From Marivita sp046592965 (lineage in GTDB: Bacteria > Pseudomonadota > Alphaproteobacteria > Rhodobacterales > Rhodobacteraceae), in contig NZ_JBISBV010000007.1 in the NCBI RefSeq assembly GCF_046592965.1, positions 91,074 to 155,073 on the forward strand: a stretch of 64,000 nt of DNA, written 5' to 3'. Under the pieces are notes generated by a model, which worked only from the letters and a program-made list of their open reading frames with translations, had not been told where the DNA came from and searched no databases. The position numbers were made by a program, and so were the translations under genes. The first letter of the stretch is position 1. Each line of letters begins with the position of its first letter. Below, one piece after another: positions 53,420-61,236 of the stretch.

Positions 53420-54193
53420 ATGACCGATCTTTCCCCCGCCTTTCCCGCAACCGGACGCGCCCTTGTCATAGGTGGCAGCGGCGGCGTTGGCAGCGAAATC
53501 TGCCGCGCTCTGGCCCGCGAGGGATGCGACGTCGCCCTCACCTATCACGCCAACATGGCCCGTGCTCAAGACGCCGCCGACCTTGTCGCGGCGGAAGGGA
53601 AAAGCGCGTCGATCCATCAAATCAATGTCGAAGACCCAGACGCCGTCAAAGCCCTGATTGATGAGGTCGCGATGGACGGTCTGCACACTCTGGTCTATGC
53701 GGCCGGTCCTGTCGTGCCACTGATCCACCTCAGCAGGATCGAACCCGCCCAGATGAAAAAGCACCTGCTGCAGGATGCGTTCGGGTTTTTCAACGTGGTG
53801 CACTATGCCCTGCCGCATCTGCGCGCCACCAAAGGATCAATCGTCGCGATCCAGAGTGCCGCGCAGTTTCGCTATGCGGCCGCAGACGCTTTGTCGGTCG
53901 TGCCGAAATCGGCGGTCAACGCAGTGATGAAAGGCGTCGCCAAGGAAGAAGGGCGCTACGGCGTACGCGCGAATGGTGTCGCGCTGGGGATCATTGATGC
54001 AGGGCAATATCAGGAACTGACGAAACAGGGCCATATTGATCAGGCCTATCTTGACGCCGCCGGGGCGCAGGTGCCGCTCAAATTTCTGGGCGCCCCCGGC
54101 GACGTGGCAGAGGCCGTCACCTACCTCGCATCGTCGCGGGCGCGTTTTGTGACAGGGCAGGTCATCGCGGTGGATGGAGGATACCATGTGTAG
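53420..54193 (+). CDS. SDR-like protein lacking the catalytic Tyr
   Basis: 257 residues with Rossmann IGGSGGVGSEICRALAREGCDVALTYHAN (~17), YAAGPVVPLIH, Ser146 in AIQSAAQFRY and S159-V-V-P-K163 where YxxxK is expected, so the general-acid Tyr is Ser. The C-terminus FVTGQVIAVDGGYHV is standard. It is the last gene of the ipdAB operon; IS debris starts about 100 nt downstream. It might use another acid residue or act as a hydratase or isomerase. Confidence 0.8.
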   Translation: MTDLSPAFPATGRALVIGGSGGVGSEICRALAREGCDVALTYHANMARAQDAADLVAAEGKSASIHQINVEDPDAVKALIDEVAMDGLHTLVYAAGPVVPLIHLSRIEPAQMKKHLLQDAFGFFNVVHYALPHLRATKGSIVAIQSAAQFRYAAADALSVVPKSAVNAVMKGVAKEEGRYGVRANGVALGIIDAGQYQELTKQGHIDQAYLDAAGAQVPLKFLGAPGDVAEAVTYLASSRARFVTGQVIAVDGGYHV

Positions 54194-54297
54194 GGGAACT
54201 GCTGCGGTTACTCTGTGAGCGAGACTGATGCTGTAATCGTCCCCGACGGCATTGGTGTGCAAAATGGGTATGCATAAATCCACAAAGGAGAGCCGTT

Positions 54298-55147
54298 GTG
54301 TCGGAGAAGATCACAGTCGGGCTCGATCTTGCAAAGAACGTGGTCCATGTTCACGGTGCGGATTGAGGGGGCCGTGTGCTGCATTGCAGGAAGTTGCGGC
54401 GCGGGCAGATTCTGGAGTTTTTTGGTCAGTTGCCCTATTGCATTGAGGCGATGGAAGCCTGCGGCGGTGCCCATTTTTTGTGCCGTGAGATCGGCAAGCT
54501 TGGCCATTAGGTGCGATTAATCCCTTCAGCTTATGTAAAGCCTTTCGTCAAGCGTCAGAAGAATGATGCGGCCGGTTCAGAAGCGATCGGCAAAGCGGCG
54601 CAGCGCCCTAAGACGTGTTTTGTTCCGGTGAAAAGCAAAGAGGCCCAGGAGGCGGCGATAGTGTTCAGCCTTCCGGAACTTCTGATCCGTCAACGCACTG
54701 AGACTGTCGATACGTTGCGCGGTCACCTAACCGAATTCGGACAGGTGGTTTCACAAGGGGTGTCCAAAGCGTCGAAGCTGATTGCCATACTTGACAATCC
54801 GGAAAGCGGCCTCCCTGCTGAAGCAGCGGCCACTTTGCAGGTGTTGATCGGGACAACTTGATGCGCAGTTAGCAGAACTCGACGTCCAGATTGTTAGGAA
54901 TGCCAAGGTGAACGATGTTGCCCGACGGTTAGTGACAGTTCCCGGAATCGAGCCATTGATCTTCACGACCATAGCGACGCTTGCGCCACCCCAGAACGCT
55001 TCCGCAAGGCACGAGATTTTGCGGCCTGGCTTCGGTTGATGCCACCCTAGCATTCGACGGGAGGCCTGTAAAGACTCGGAGCCACGACGAAGATGGGAGA
55101 GCGATCTCTGAGACGATCGCTGATTTTTGGCGCCAATAGTCTCATCA
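54298..55147 (+). pseudogene. IS110-family transposase remnant with stops and frameshifts
   Basis: A GTG start with AAAGGAG upstream opens MSEKITVGLDLAKNVVHVHG, the DEDD N-terminus of IS110-type transposases. In-frame stops follow at 54364-54366 and 54508-54510 (the second after CREIGKLGH, before VRLIPSAYVKPFVKRQKNDAA). A one-base shift near 54853 gives QLDAQLAELDVQIV and VTVPGIEPL; another near 54990 gives FRKARDFAAWLRLMPP, then two stops and ATTKMGERSLRRSLIFGANSLI. Similarity ends near 55147, where the ISL3 remnant begins. The gene cannot encode an active enzyme. Confidence 0.82.
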
Positions 55148-55152
55148 TTAAG

Positions 55153-56210
55153 GGCTCTGCCTCAATCTGTGTGGCGGATTGGGAGCATTCTCGCCCGCAA
55201 CAATTCTGGACCAGCCCGGCCGTACATGACGCGTTTGAGGGTTTTCAGACGATTGATCTGACGTTCCGCCTCGCCGTTGTTCCAGGGAATCTCGATGGCG
55301 TTTTTGACCGCATTGAAGTTCCGGTTCAAGGTACGGGTAAAGCGCACGATGGGCACAAAGTCGGTTTCGATCGCATCGTCGATCCATGCAGGGAGCGGGT
55401 TTGCCTGGCGACCGCGAATGATACCTATGAACCGCATGGCGAGGCTGCGCACCGTTGCAAAGCCGGGAGAGCCGGTCTTGAGAGCGTCGACTCTCCGCGC
55501 CAGATCCAAGGTGAGCTTTCCGCGGGGATTGATGCACAGCGCTGCCGCGATGACCGGTGAGATCGCGTGCCCAGTTTCCGGGTCCCGGACAATCTTAAGG
55601 ATTTCGTGCTCTACCTTGGGGTCGCTCGCTTGTTGTTCGGCTCTGCGCCAACCCGCCGACAGACGCTGCAAATGCGTCAGACTCCCCTCGTAACCACGCT
55701 CGCTGCCAGTTCGAATGCCCTCCTTCCAGCTTTGGCTTAAAACTCTTCAAAGTACCACGGCGATGTCGGCTTCAAAGCGGCCCGCCTGCGGTCCGGTGGT
55801 GACTCAAACCGCAGCCATTTCGCGATGCTGCGAAGCGGGAACGCTGTTCGCCGCCCGATCTCGCTGCATGAAAGCCCCTGATTTCGGAGCGCATGGATGG
55901 TGGTGAAAATCTCTTCCCGAGATGTCCTGTGCGCAAGGCGTGACTTCAGAAGGCTGACGGCTGCGGTGCTATTGTCAGCGTCGGACAGCAGCGCCCTGCC
56001 GGTCGCACGGCCGTGGAGGTTCATCTGCTCCTCGACGGCCTGCCGCAGGTTCTGCATATGATGGAACCGGTCAGCGACCTGCTTCGCCTGCGGTGCTCCT
56101 TGCCGTGCAGCCTGGTCGTAGAGACCACACCGATCTCTACTGACCACTTCCACCTCGGGATGTCGCTTCAGCCAGTTGGTGCAGGTGGCCTTTTGGCCCC
56201 CCCGTGTCTG
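55153..56210 (-). mobile_element. ISL3-family insertion-sequence remnant
   Basis: The right-hand part of an ISL3 element, inserted into the IS110 remnant. The end at 55153 begins GGCTCTGCC, like ISL3 terminal repeats. The other terminus and the zinc-finger N-terminus of the transposase are missing; similarity stops at about 56206, just before the Hsp20 gene, so a deletion joined this fragment to the heat-shock genes. Confidence 0.75.
55162..56206 (-). pseudogene. ISL3-family transposase fragment, truncated and frameshifted
   Basis: The fragment begins within the catalytic domain (CTNWLKRHPEVEVVSRDRCGLYDQAARQGAPQAKQVADRFHHMQNL), continues with the helical insertion to FEEF at 55737, and then shifts frame to SWKEGIRTGSERGYEGSLTHLQRLSAGW. 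The end is the signature IPWNNGEAERQINRLKTLKRVMYGRAGPELLRARML (stop 55162). The N-terminal zinc finger and first catalytic Asp region are absent. Confidence 0.85.
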
Positions 56211-56211
56211 A

Positions 56212-56691
56212 TCAACCGGACTTGACGTTGATCCTCTTCACCCTTGCCTTCGCCTCTTCGGTTTTCGGCAACGTCACGGTCAGCACGCCGCGCTTGAACT
56301 CGGCCTCCGCCTTGTCGGCATCGACACCCGGCGGCACCGGGATCATCCGGTGGAAGCTGCGTCGCGACTGCGAGGTGAAGCCCTCTTTCTCGGACTTCTT
56401 CTCATGTTCGCCGCGGATCGTCAGCATGTCCTCGGTGACGTTCACCTCGATGTCATCGTCATCGAGTCCCGGCAGGTCGACCGAGACGAGCATCGCCTCG
56501 TCGGTTTCCGAGATGTCGGTGCGCGGGCCCGCATTCATGCCGCTGAATGAGCTGTCGAGACGGCCCCAGAAATCCTCGAACACGCTGTTGAGATCGCGCT
56601 GGAGAGACATCAGGGGATTGTCGTCGTCACCGCGCCGGCCCGCCACGCGGTCCCGATCACGGCCCCAAGGGATAAGATCATTGAATGCCAT
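56212..56691 (-). CDS. Small heat-shock protein Hsp20 (alpha-crystallin domain), copy 1
   Basis: 159 residues: N-terminal arm FNDLIPWGRDRDRVAGRRGDD, MSLQRDLNSVFEDFWGRL, then the alpha-crystallin domain from ~55 (PRTDISETDEAMLVSVDLPGLDDDDIEVNVTEDMLTIRGEHEKKSE) to GVLTVTLPKTEEAKARVKRINVKSG. It binds unfolding proteins without ATP. It is the third of three tandem Hsp20 genes transcribed leftward (gaps 36 and 27 nt). Its 3' end abuts IS remnant DNA. Confidence 0.92.
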   Translation of the reverse strand: MAFNDLIPWGRDRDRVAGRRGDDDNPLMSLQRDLNSVFEDFWGRLDSSFSGMNAGPRTDISETDEAMLVSVDLPGLDDDDIEVNVTEDMLTIRGEHEKKSEKEGFTSQSRRSFHRMIPVPPGVDADKAEAEFKRGVLTVTLPKTEEAKARVKRINVKSG

Positions 56692-56727
56692 TGGTCCTTC
56701 CTCCTTTTCTCTGGACGGTCCGGCCGC

Positions 56728-57129
56728 TTACGCGGCCTTGACCTTGATTTGTTTCGGTTTGGCGTCCTTGCTCTTTTTCAGGGTGAGCGTCAGCACGCCG
56801 TCGCGATGCGTGGCGTCGATCCCGCCTGCGTCTATCGTGTCGGGCAGGCTGAACGCCCGCTCGAACGTGCCGGGCGCGTATTCCGCATAGATGCGCCGGT
56901 AGCCTTCTGGCGCGGGTGCATCAATCGTGCCACGCACGGTGAGCGAGCGGTGCTCGATTGAGACGTCGACACTGTCGGACGCGACCCCCGGCATATCGAT
57001 AACCACCGTAACGATGTCGTCTTTTTCGAAGATGTCCGTGGCGGGGCGAAAGGTCGGACCCATGTCGCGGGTCACTTCCGTTTCGGTCCGGGCCACATCA
57101 CCACCGGTTTTCGTCATTTCATTCGCCAT
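56728..57129 (-). CDS. Small heat-shock protein Hsp20, copy 2
   Basis: 133 residues. The alpha-crystallin domain runs from ~28 (FRPATDIFEKDDIVTVVIDMPGVASDSVDVSIEHRSLTVRGTID) to GVLTLTLKKSKDAKPKQIKVKAA. The arm is short, and the region between strands carries YRRIYAEYAPGTFERAFSLPDTI. It is the middle gene of the trio; it differs strongly from copies 1 and 3, so the proteins probably form different oligomers. A GGAGG ribosome site precedes the ATG. Confidence 0.92.
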   Translation of the reverse strand: MANEMTKTGGDVARTETEVTRDMGPTFRPATDIFEKDDIVTVVIDMPGVASDSVDVSIEHRSLTVRGTIDAPAPEGYRRIYAEYAPGTFERAFSLPDTIDAGGIDATHRDGVLTLTLKKSKDAKPKQIKVKAA

Positions 57130-57156
57130 GGTCTTTCCTCCTTTCGTTGCGATTGG

Positions 57157-57600
57157 TCAGCTTGCCTTGACCTTGATCTTGCGTGGCCGTTCGACGTCGG
57201 GGCGGCCCATCTCGATCTCAAGGATGCCGTTCTTTGCTCGCGCCTCGACCTTGTCGGGATCGACGCGCAGTGGCAGGCGGATGGACCGCGAGAATTCACC
57301 CAAGGGGCGCTCCCGACGATGCCATGCGGCATCCTCATCATCGGTCGTGGGCTTGCGATTGCCTGCAATGATCAAGGCGTTCTCTCGCACCGTAAGGTCG
57401 ATATCGTCCTTTGCGACGCCTGGCATCTCGGCGGTGACGACCACGCTGTCATCACCCAGCCACATGTTGACGGGTGGCCAATTGTCGCCTTGGCTGCCGC
57501 GCGATCCGGTCTCGAACATGCGATTCATCTGCGATTGCAACTGGCGCAAATCGGCGAAGGGATCCCATCGTGCTGGAACCAGTCCATAACTCAACATCAC
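57157..57600 (-). CDS. Small heat-shock protein Hsp20, copy 3
   Basis: 147 residues: MMLSYGLVPARWDPFADLRQLQSQMNRMFE arm, then the alpha-crystallin domain from ~48 (WLGDDSVVVTAEMPGVAKDDIDLTVRENALIIAGNRKP) to GILEIEMGRPDVERPRKIKVKAS. It is the first gene of the trio, so the promoter lies upstream of 57600. The trio resembles Hsp20 genes on mobile stress-tolerance islands; I see no ClpK or other island partners. Confidence 0.92.
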   Translation of the reverse strand: MMLSYGLVPARWDPFADLRQLQSQMNRMFETGSRGSQGDNWPPVNMWLGDDSVVVTAEMPGVAKDDIDLTVRENALIIAGNRKPTTDDEDAAWHRRERPLGEFSRSIRLPLRVDPDKVEARAKNGILEIEMGRPDVERPRKIKVKAS

Positions 57601-57858
57601 TTCCTCCTCTTCATCATCACAATATCGGGCATCCGCATCGGAGCAGACGCCTTAGCGGTGCGGGACTGTCGCAAAGGGAGGGGATCGGATTCGATCCGGC
57701 ACGAAGACGAGAGGCACGACGACGTGTGTCGATACGCAAGGCCAGAAAATGCACCTCGCGGCCGATGGCGGGGCTAATGCGCTACACCGCACACGCATCC
57801 AATCGCACCAACATCTTCGGGACCCTTGAAGCGGCATCCCGCACCCAAATAGCTGGGA

Positions 57859-58155
57859 ATGCCTCGAAATCTTGTCAAGATTGATCCGAAAAATTTGGCG
57901 GAAGACGACAGCGCTGAAATCGGCCTGCCCGGTGCCGCCGATGCGGTGCTGCGCACGCTTTGGGGTCAGTGGCAAACCCATGTGATCTATATGCTGGTTG
58001 AACGGCAAGCCTGCCGCTTTGGCGTGTTGCGCCGGACGATCACGGGTATCTCGCCCGGTTGGTCTAATCCGGCGCGAACAGAAACCTACGGTCTGACCAA
58101 AACGGGTCTCGCCGTGCATGCGATCCTGAAGGACATCGAGAAGATCAAAGTTTGA
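57859..58155 (+). pseudogene. HxlR-type regulator with probable internal deletion of the recognition helix
   Basis: 98 residues. AADAVLRTLWGQWQTHVIYMLVERQACRFGVLRRTITGIS matches the HxlR start (core helix, RFxELRRxLxGIS) and ARTETYGLTKTGLAVHAILKDIEKI matches the last strand and helix. The segment that normally joins them (the second and recognition helices and the first wing strand, about 25 residues) is missing: GISP runs directly into GWSNPARTETYGLT. The remaining frame is open, so a deletion that kept the frame is likely. DNA binding should be lost. Confidence 0.55.
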
Positions 58156-58175
58156 GCGCGCGCGCGCCAGACCGT

Positions 58176-59084
58176 CTACCGACGCTCCCACGGGAAATCA
58201 CTGGCGGTCTTTACCAGATGATCAACAAACAGCCGCAGGCGCAAGGGCTGATAGCGGTTCGGGCGGAACAGCACATGAATATCCCGTTCCGGCCAGGTCA
58301 GATGATCCGGCAGAAGACGTTGCAGCCGACCAGCCTGTAGGTGTTCGGCGACGTAAAAGACCGGCAGGATGGCGATGCCGATGCCCTCGACCGCCGCGCG
58401 GCACAGCATGTCACCGGAATCGGTCCGCAGCGATCCGCTCAGTGACACACGCCCCACCTGCCCCGCCGCATCCTTGTAGCGCCACTCATGCGCGGCGTTA
58501 TTGCCCGAATAGGCCAACACGTCATGCGCGGCTAGTTCCTCGGGCGTCTGTGGTAGGCCGTGCCGTTCGATGTAATCCGCACTGGCGCACAGCATGAAGG
58601 GGCATGACGCCAACCGCCGCGTCATCAGCGAGGAATCGGCGAGCGATCCGATCCGCACCACCACGTCATAGCCATCGTTCGCCGGGTCAATGAACCGGTC
58701 GTTCAGGCTGACATCCAGCGCCACATGCGGGTGGGCCCGCGCGAACCGTGCGGCACACAGTGTCAGGTATTTCACGCCCAGACTTTGCGGAAAGCTGACT
58801 CGCAGGGGACCGCGGGGATGCGATTTCAATTTGTGGATCTCCTCCTCGGCCTCTTGCAGGTCAAGCAGCGCCCGTTTCGCGCGTTCGAAATAGATCGCGC
58901 CCTCCTCGGTCGCGGCGACATGGCGGGTGGTGCGGTTGAGCAGTTTGACCTTGAGATCCTGTTCGAGGTTCTGAACTTGCTTGGAGACGGCGGAGCTGGT
59001 CAGTCCGAGCCGTCGCGCCGCCCCGGCAAAGCTCTGTTCCCTCACCACTGCAACGAAGATACCGATACGTGTTATCTGATCCAT
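58176..59084 (-). CDS. LysR-family transcriptional regulator
   Basis: 302 residues: winged HTH at 1-60 (FVAVVREQSFAGAARRLGLTSSAVSKQVQNLEQDLKVKLLNRTTRHVAATEEG), then the co-inducer domain (GPLRVSFPQSLGVKYL, YDVVVRIGSLADSSLM, GNNAAHEWRY). It belongs to the large DsdC/PA2877-like LTTR group. It is divergent from the DoxX gene, whose expression it probably controls through the direct repeats in between. Confidence 0.9.
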   Translation of the reverse strand: MDQITRIGIFVAVVREQSFAGAARRLGLTSSAVSKQVQNLEQDLKVKLLNRTTRHVAATEEGAIYFERAKRALLDLQEAEEEIHKLKSHPRGPLRVSFPQSLGVKYLTLCAARFARAHPHVALDVSLNDRFIDPANDGYDVVVRIGSLADSSLMTRRLASCPFMLCASADYIERHGLPQTPEELAAHDVLAYSGNNAAHEWRYKDAAGQVGRVSLSGSLRTDSGDMLCRAAVEGIGIAILPVFYVAEHLQAGRLQRLLPDHLTWPERDIHVLFRPNRYQPLRLRLFVDHLVKTASDFPWERR

Positions 59085-59089
59085 GGAAC

Positions 59090-59139
59090 TATCAACTTAA
59101 TGGAATGAGTGAGATGCCATATCTCCATATTATCAACTT
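59090..59139. promoter_or_regulatory. Direct TATCAACTT repeats between LysR and DoxX genes
   Basis: TATCAACTT occurs at 59090-59098 and 59131-59139, 41 bp (about four helical turns) apart, in the 113-bp divergent region. Repeats on the same DNA face are compatible with a LysR tetramer site. Confidence 0.4.
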
Positions 59140-59197
59140 GTCTGCAATGGTCGATATAGGGGGCAGAAACAAGCCACCCATCCACAGGAGACAGACA

Positions 59198-59629
59198 ATG
59201 ACCTTCGAATCCAACACCAACGTCGGCGCAACTCTCACCCGACTTTCGCTCGGCGCAATCCTACTGGCGCACGGCCTGCTCAAGCTGCTGGTGTTCACAG
59301 TGCCCGGCACCGTCGCGTTCTTTGCCAGCCTCGGGCTGCCGGCGAGCGCCGCCTACCTGACCATTTTTGCCGAGGTCGTCGGCGGCGTGGCGATCATCGC
59401 CGGTCTGTACACCCGCCTTGCGGCGATCCTGTCGCTGCCGGTTCTGATCGGCTCGTTCTGGGCGCATGCCGGCAATGGCTGGTTGTTCAGCAATGAGGGC
59501 GGCGGCTGGGAATTCCCCGCGTTGCTGGTCGCCCTGGCGGTCGCTGTGGCCATTCAGGGCGGCGGGGCTTTTGCCTTGCGTCGGCTGCCGGTTATCGACG
59601 CCTACATCCCGCAAGCGTTGAAGGCCTGA
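59198..59629 (+). CDS. DoxX-family membrane protein
   Basis: 143 residues with four predicted membrane segments. LTRLSLGAILLAHGLLKLLVFTVPGTVAFFASLGLPASAAYLTIFAEVVGGVAIIAGLYTRLAAILSLPVLIGSFWAHAGNGWLFSNEGGGWEFPALL is the standard DoxX pattern. The ATG at 59198 (not the upstream in-frame ATG) is chosen for its ACAGGAG ribosome site. DoxX-type proteins are linked to oxidative and thiol stress; the divergent LysR gene and the FMN reductase downstream fit a redox-stress module. Confidence 0.88.
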   Translation: MTFESNTNVGATLTRLSLGAILLAHGLLKLLVFTVPGTVAFFASLGLPASAAYLTIFAEVVGGVAIIAGLYTRLAAILSLPVLIGSFWAHAGNGWLFSNEGGGWEFPALLVALAVAVAIQGGGAFALRRLPVIDAYIPQALKA

Positions 59630-59651
59630 TTGGTCGCCTTACCTAACCCGA

Positions 59652-59682
59652 AAGAGATGCCGTGACCCGGCATCTCTTCTTT
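59652..59682 (+). terminator. Hairpin terminator after the DoxX gene
   Basis: AAGAGATGCCG and CGGCATCTCTT form an 11-bp stem with a 5-nt loop, followed by CTTT, 22 nt after the stop codon. Confidence 0.75.
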
Positions 59683-59764
59683 GACGGCGTGTCGTGCCCT
59701 CGGCAAGACACGTGACAATCGCACTCCGGTCTAATGGCCGTCTGACAAGTGACGTGGAACGTAA

Positions 59765-60325
59765 ATGACCCGTATCCTGGGAATTTCCGGCAGCCTACGA
59801 CGCGCCTCCTACAACTCGGCGCTGCTGCGCACGGCGCAGGGCATGATGCCGGAGGGCAGCACCTTGATCGAAGGCAGCATCGCGGACATTCCACTTTACA
59901 ACGCCGACGAGGAACAGGCCCACGGCCTGCCCCCAGCGGTCGAAACGCTGAAATCGCAGATCGAGGACGCCGACGGGCTGCTGCTGTTCTCGCCTGAATA
60001 CAACAATTCGATTCCAGGCGTCTTCAAGAACGCGATCGACTGGACAAGTCGCCCGGCGGGTGACATCTCGCGGGTTTTCGGTGCCAAACCGGTCGCGGTT
60101 CTGGGCGCGTCGCCCGGTGGGTTTGGAACGATACTGGCGCAGGACAGTTGGCTTTCCGTCCTGCGAACCCTCGGGACGCGGTCATGGTGGTCAGGGCGAT
60201 TGATGGTAGCGCGGGCCGCAAATGTTTTCGACGACGAAGGCCGATTGACGGACAAGCAGATACGCCAACGACTGGAGACGTTTCTCGCTGGTTTTGTGGC
60301 TTTCGCCGCAACGCCGCGAGATTAA
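59765..60325 (+). CDS. NADPH-dependent FMN reductase (ChrR/YieF-like)
   Basis: 186 residues: ILGISGSLRRASYNSALLRTAQGMMPEGSTL (flavin phosphate loop at ~5-12), IPLYNADEEQ, LLFSPEYNNSIPGVFKNAIDWTSRP (the SPEYN...PG.KNAIDW signature) and VAVLGASPGGFGTILAQ. It reduces quinones or chromate-type acceptors with NADPH. It has its own short upstream region. No direct link to the steroid genes. Confidence 0.9.
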   Translation: MTRILGISGSLRRASYNSALLRTAQGMMPEGSTLIEGSIADIPLYNADEEQAHGLPPAVETLKSQIEDADGLLLFSPEYNNSIPGVFKNAIDWTSRPAGDISRVFGAKPVAVLGASPGGFGTILAQDSWLSVLRTLGTRSWWSGRLMVARAANVFDDEGRLTDKQIRQRLETFLAGFVAFAATPRD

Positions 60326-60564
60326 CAAAGGTCCCTGGACAATCGCCAAGGAGGGTTCAGGTCTACGCGATCCTAAAGCGCCGATCGGCGGCTTCGCGGC
60401 GATTGGTCCGAGACCCGCACTGCGCCCCATCTCTGAAACCAGTTCCTCGGGAAATATCGGTTGGTCCATACACCCTTAATCAACCAATCTTGGCATGCGA
60501 TGCTTCACATCACGCCCCGTGGCCTGACCACGGTGCCGGTGCATGAACTGGGAGGGGCATGAGC

Positions 60565-61179
60565 CTAAGCTCGATCTGGACGATCACCGCCTGTTTGCGG
60601 GCCACCCAGCGAGGCGTTGAGCAGCGCTCCCACCATATGCTCGATCGTGGCGCGGGCGGTCGCGGGGTCGGTACCGACGACATCTAGCAAGGCAATCATG
60701 GCTTCGGTTCCCGTTGCGACCGACAACTCGCGAACAAGCCGCTCGCAGACCTCGTCTCCAATTTTGTCGCGGGCGTCCTCAAGCGCTGAATTAAACATCG
60801 CAACGCGTCGCCCGCCGCGCGTCGGCGCGTCACTGTCGAGCCGCCAGCTTTCGAGCCAGCTGGACAGAAAACTCCGAAATTCGCCCTCGTGTTCGACAGC
60901 CTGATCAAAGAAGAACAGGGCGACCGCCAAGACCCGTTCACGCGTATCGGTGCAGTCGCGCACGATATCTTCATAGGGTTTCGTACTCACATCGATACCG
61001 GCCTCGGCGGCCAGCACGGAGGGATCAGAAAAATAACGATAGGCTGTTGCGCGCGAGATGCCCGCAGCCTCCGCCACCTCGGGGATCGTCAGCGTTCCCT
61101 TGTCCGACAAGATGCGCCGGGCAGTGGCAAGTAGCGCCGTGCGGGTGCGGGATTTCTGCGAGTGGCGTTCGAAGGACAA
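60565..61179 (-). CDS. TetR-family transcriptional regulator
   Basis: 204 residues. The HTH is at ~15-60 (ALLATARRILSDKGTLTIPEVAEAAGISRATAYRYFSDPSVLAAEAG). The C-terminal effector domain is not recognised. The gene is divergent from the cupin gene, and a nested palindrome in the 87-bp gap is a good candidate for its operator. Confidence 0.88.
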   Translation of the reverse strand: MSFERHSQKSRTRTALLATARRILSDKGTLTIPEVAEAAGISRATAYRYFSDPSVLAAEAGIDVSTKPYEDIVRDCTDTRERVLAVALFFFDQAVEHEGEFRSFLSSWLESWRLDSDAPTRGGRRVAMFNSALEDARDKIGDEVCERLVRELSVATGTEAMIALLDVVGTDPATARATIEHMVGALLNASLGGPQTGGDRPDRA

Positions 61180-61196
61180 ACCGTCCCCTCCGTTTG

Positions 61197-61221
61197 TGAG
61201 ACTATTGTCTCATAATGAGAC
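61197..61221. promoter_or_regulatory. Nested palindromic operator for the TetR gene
   Basis: TGAGAC-TATT-GTCTCA (61197-61212) is a perfect palindrome, and GTCTCA-TAA-TGAGAC (61207-61221) overlaps it by sharing GTCTCA. The tandem half-site array lies 18 nt upstream of the TetR start and about 45 nt upstream of the cupin start, typical of autoregulation plus control of the divergent gene. Confidence 0.75.
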
Positions 61222-61236
61222 TCATGTATCATCCGT

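Noticed and set aside
3305..54193. Steroid A/B-ring genes (KstD, KshA, HsaA-D types)
   Set aside because: No protein with the flavin 3-ketosteroid dehydrogenase, Rieske oxygenase or extradiol dioxygenase motifs was found in the window.
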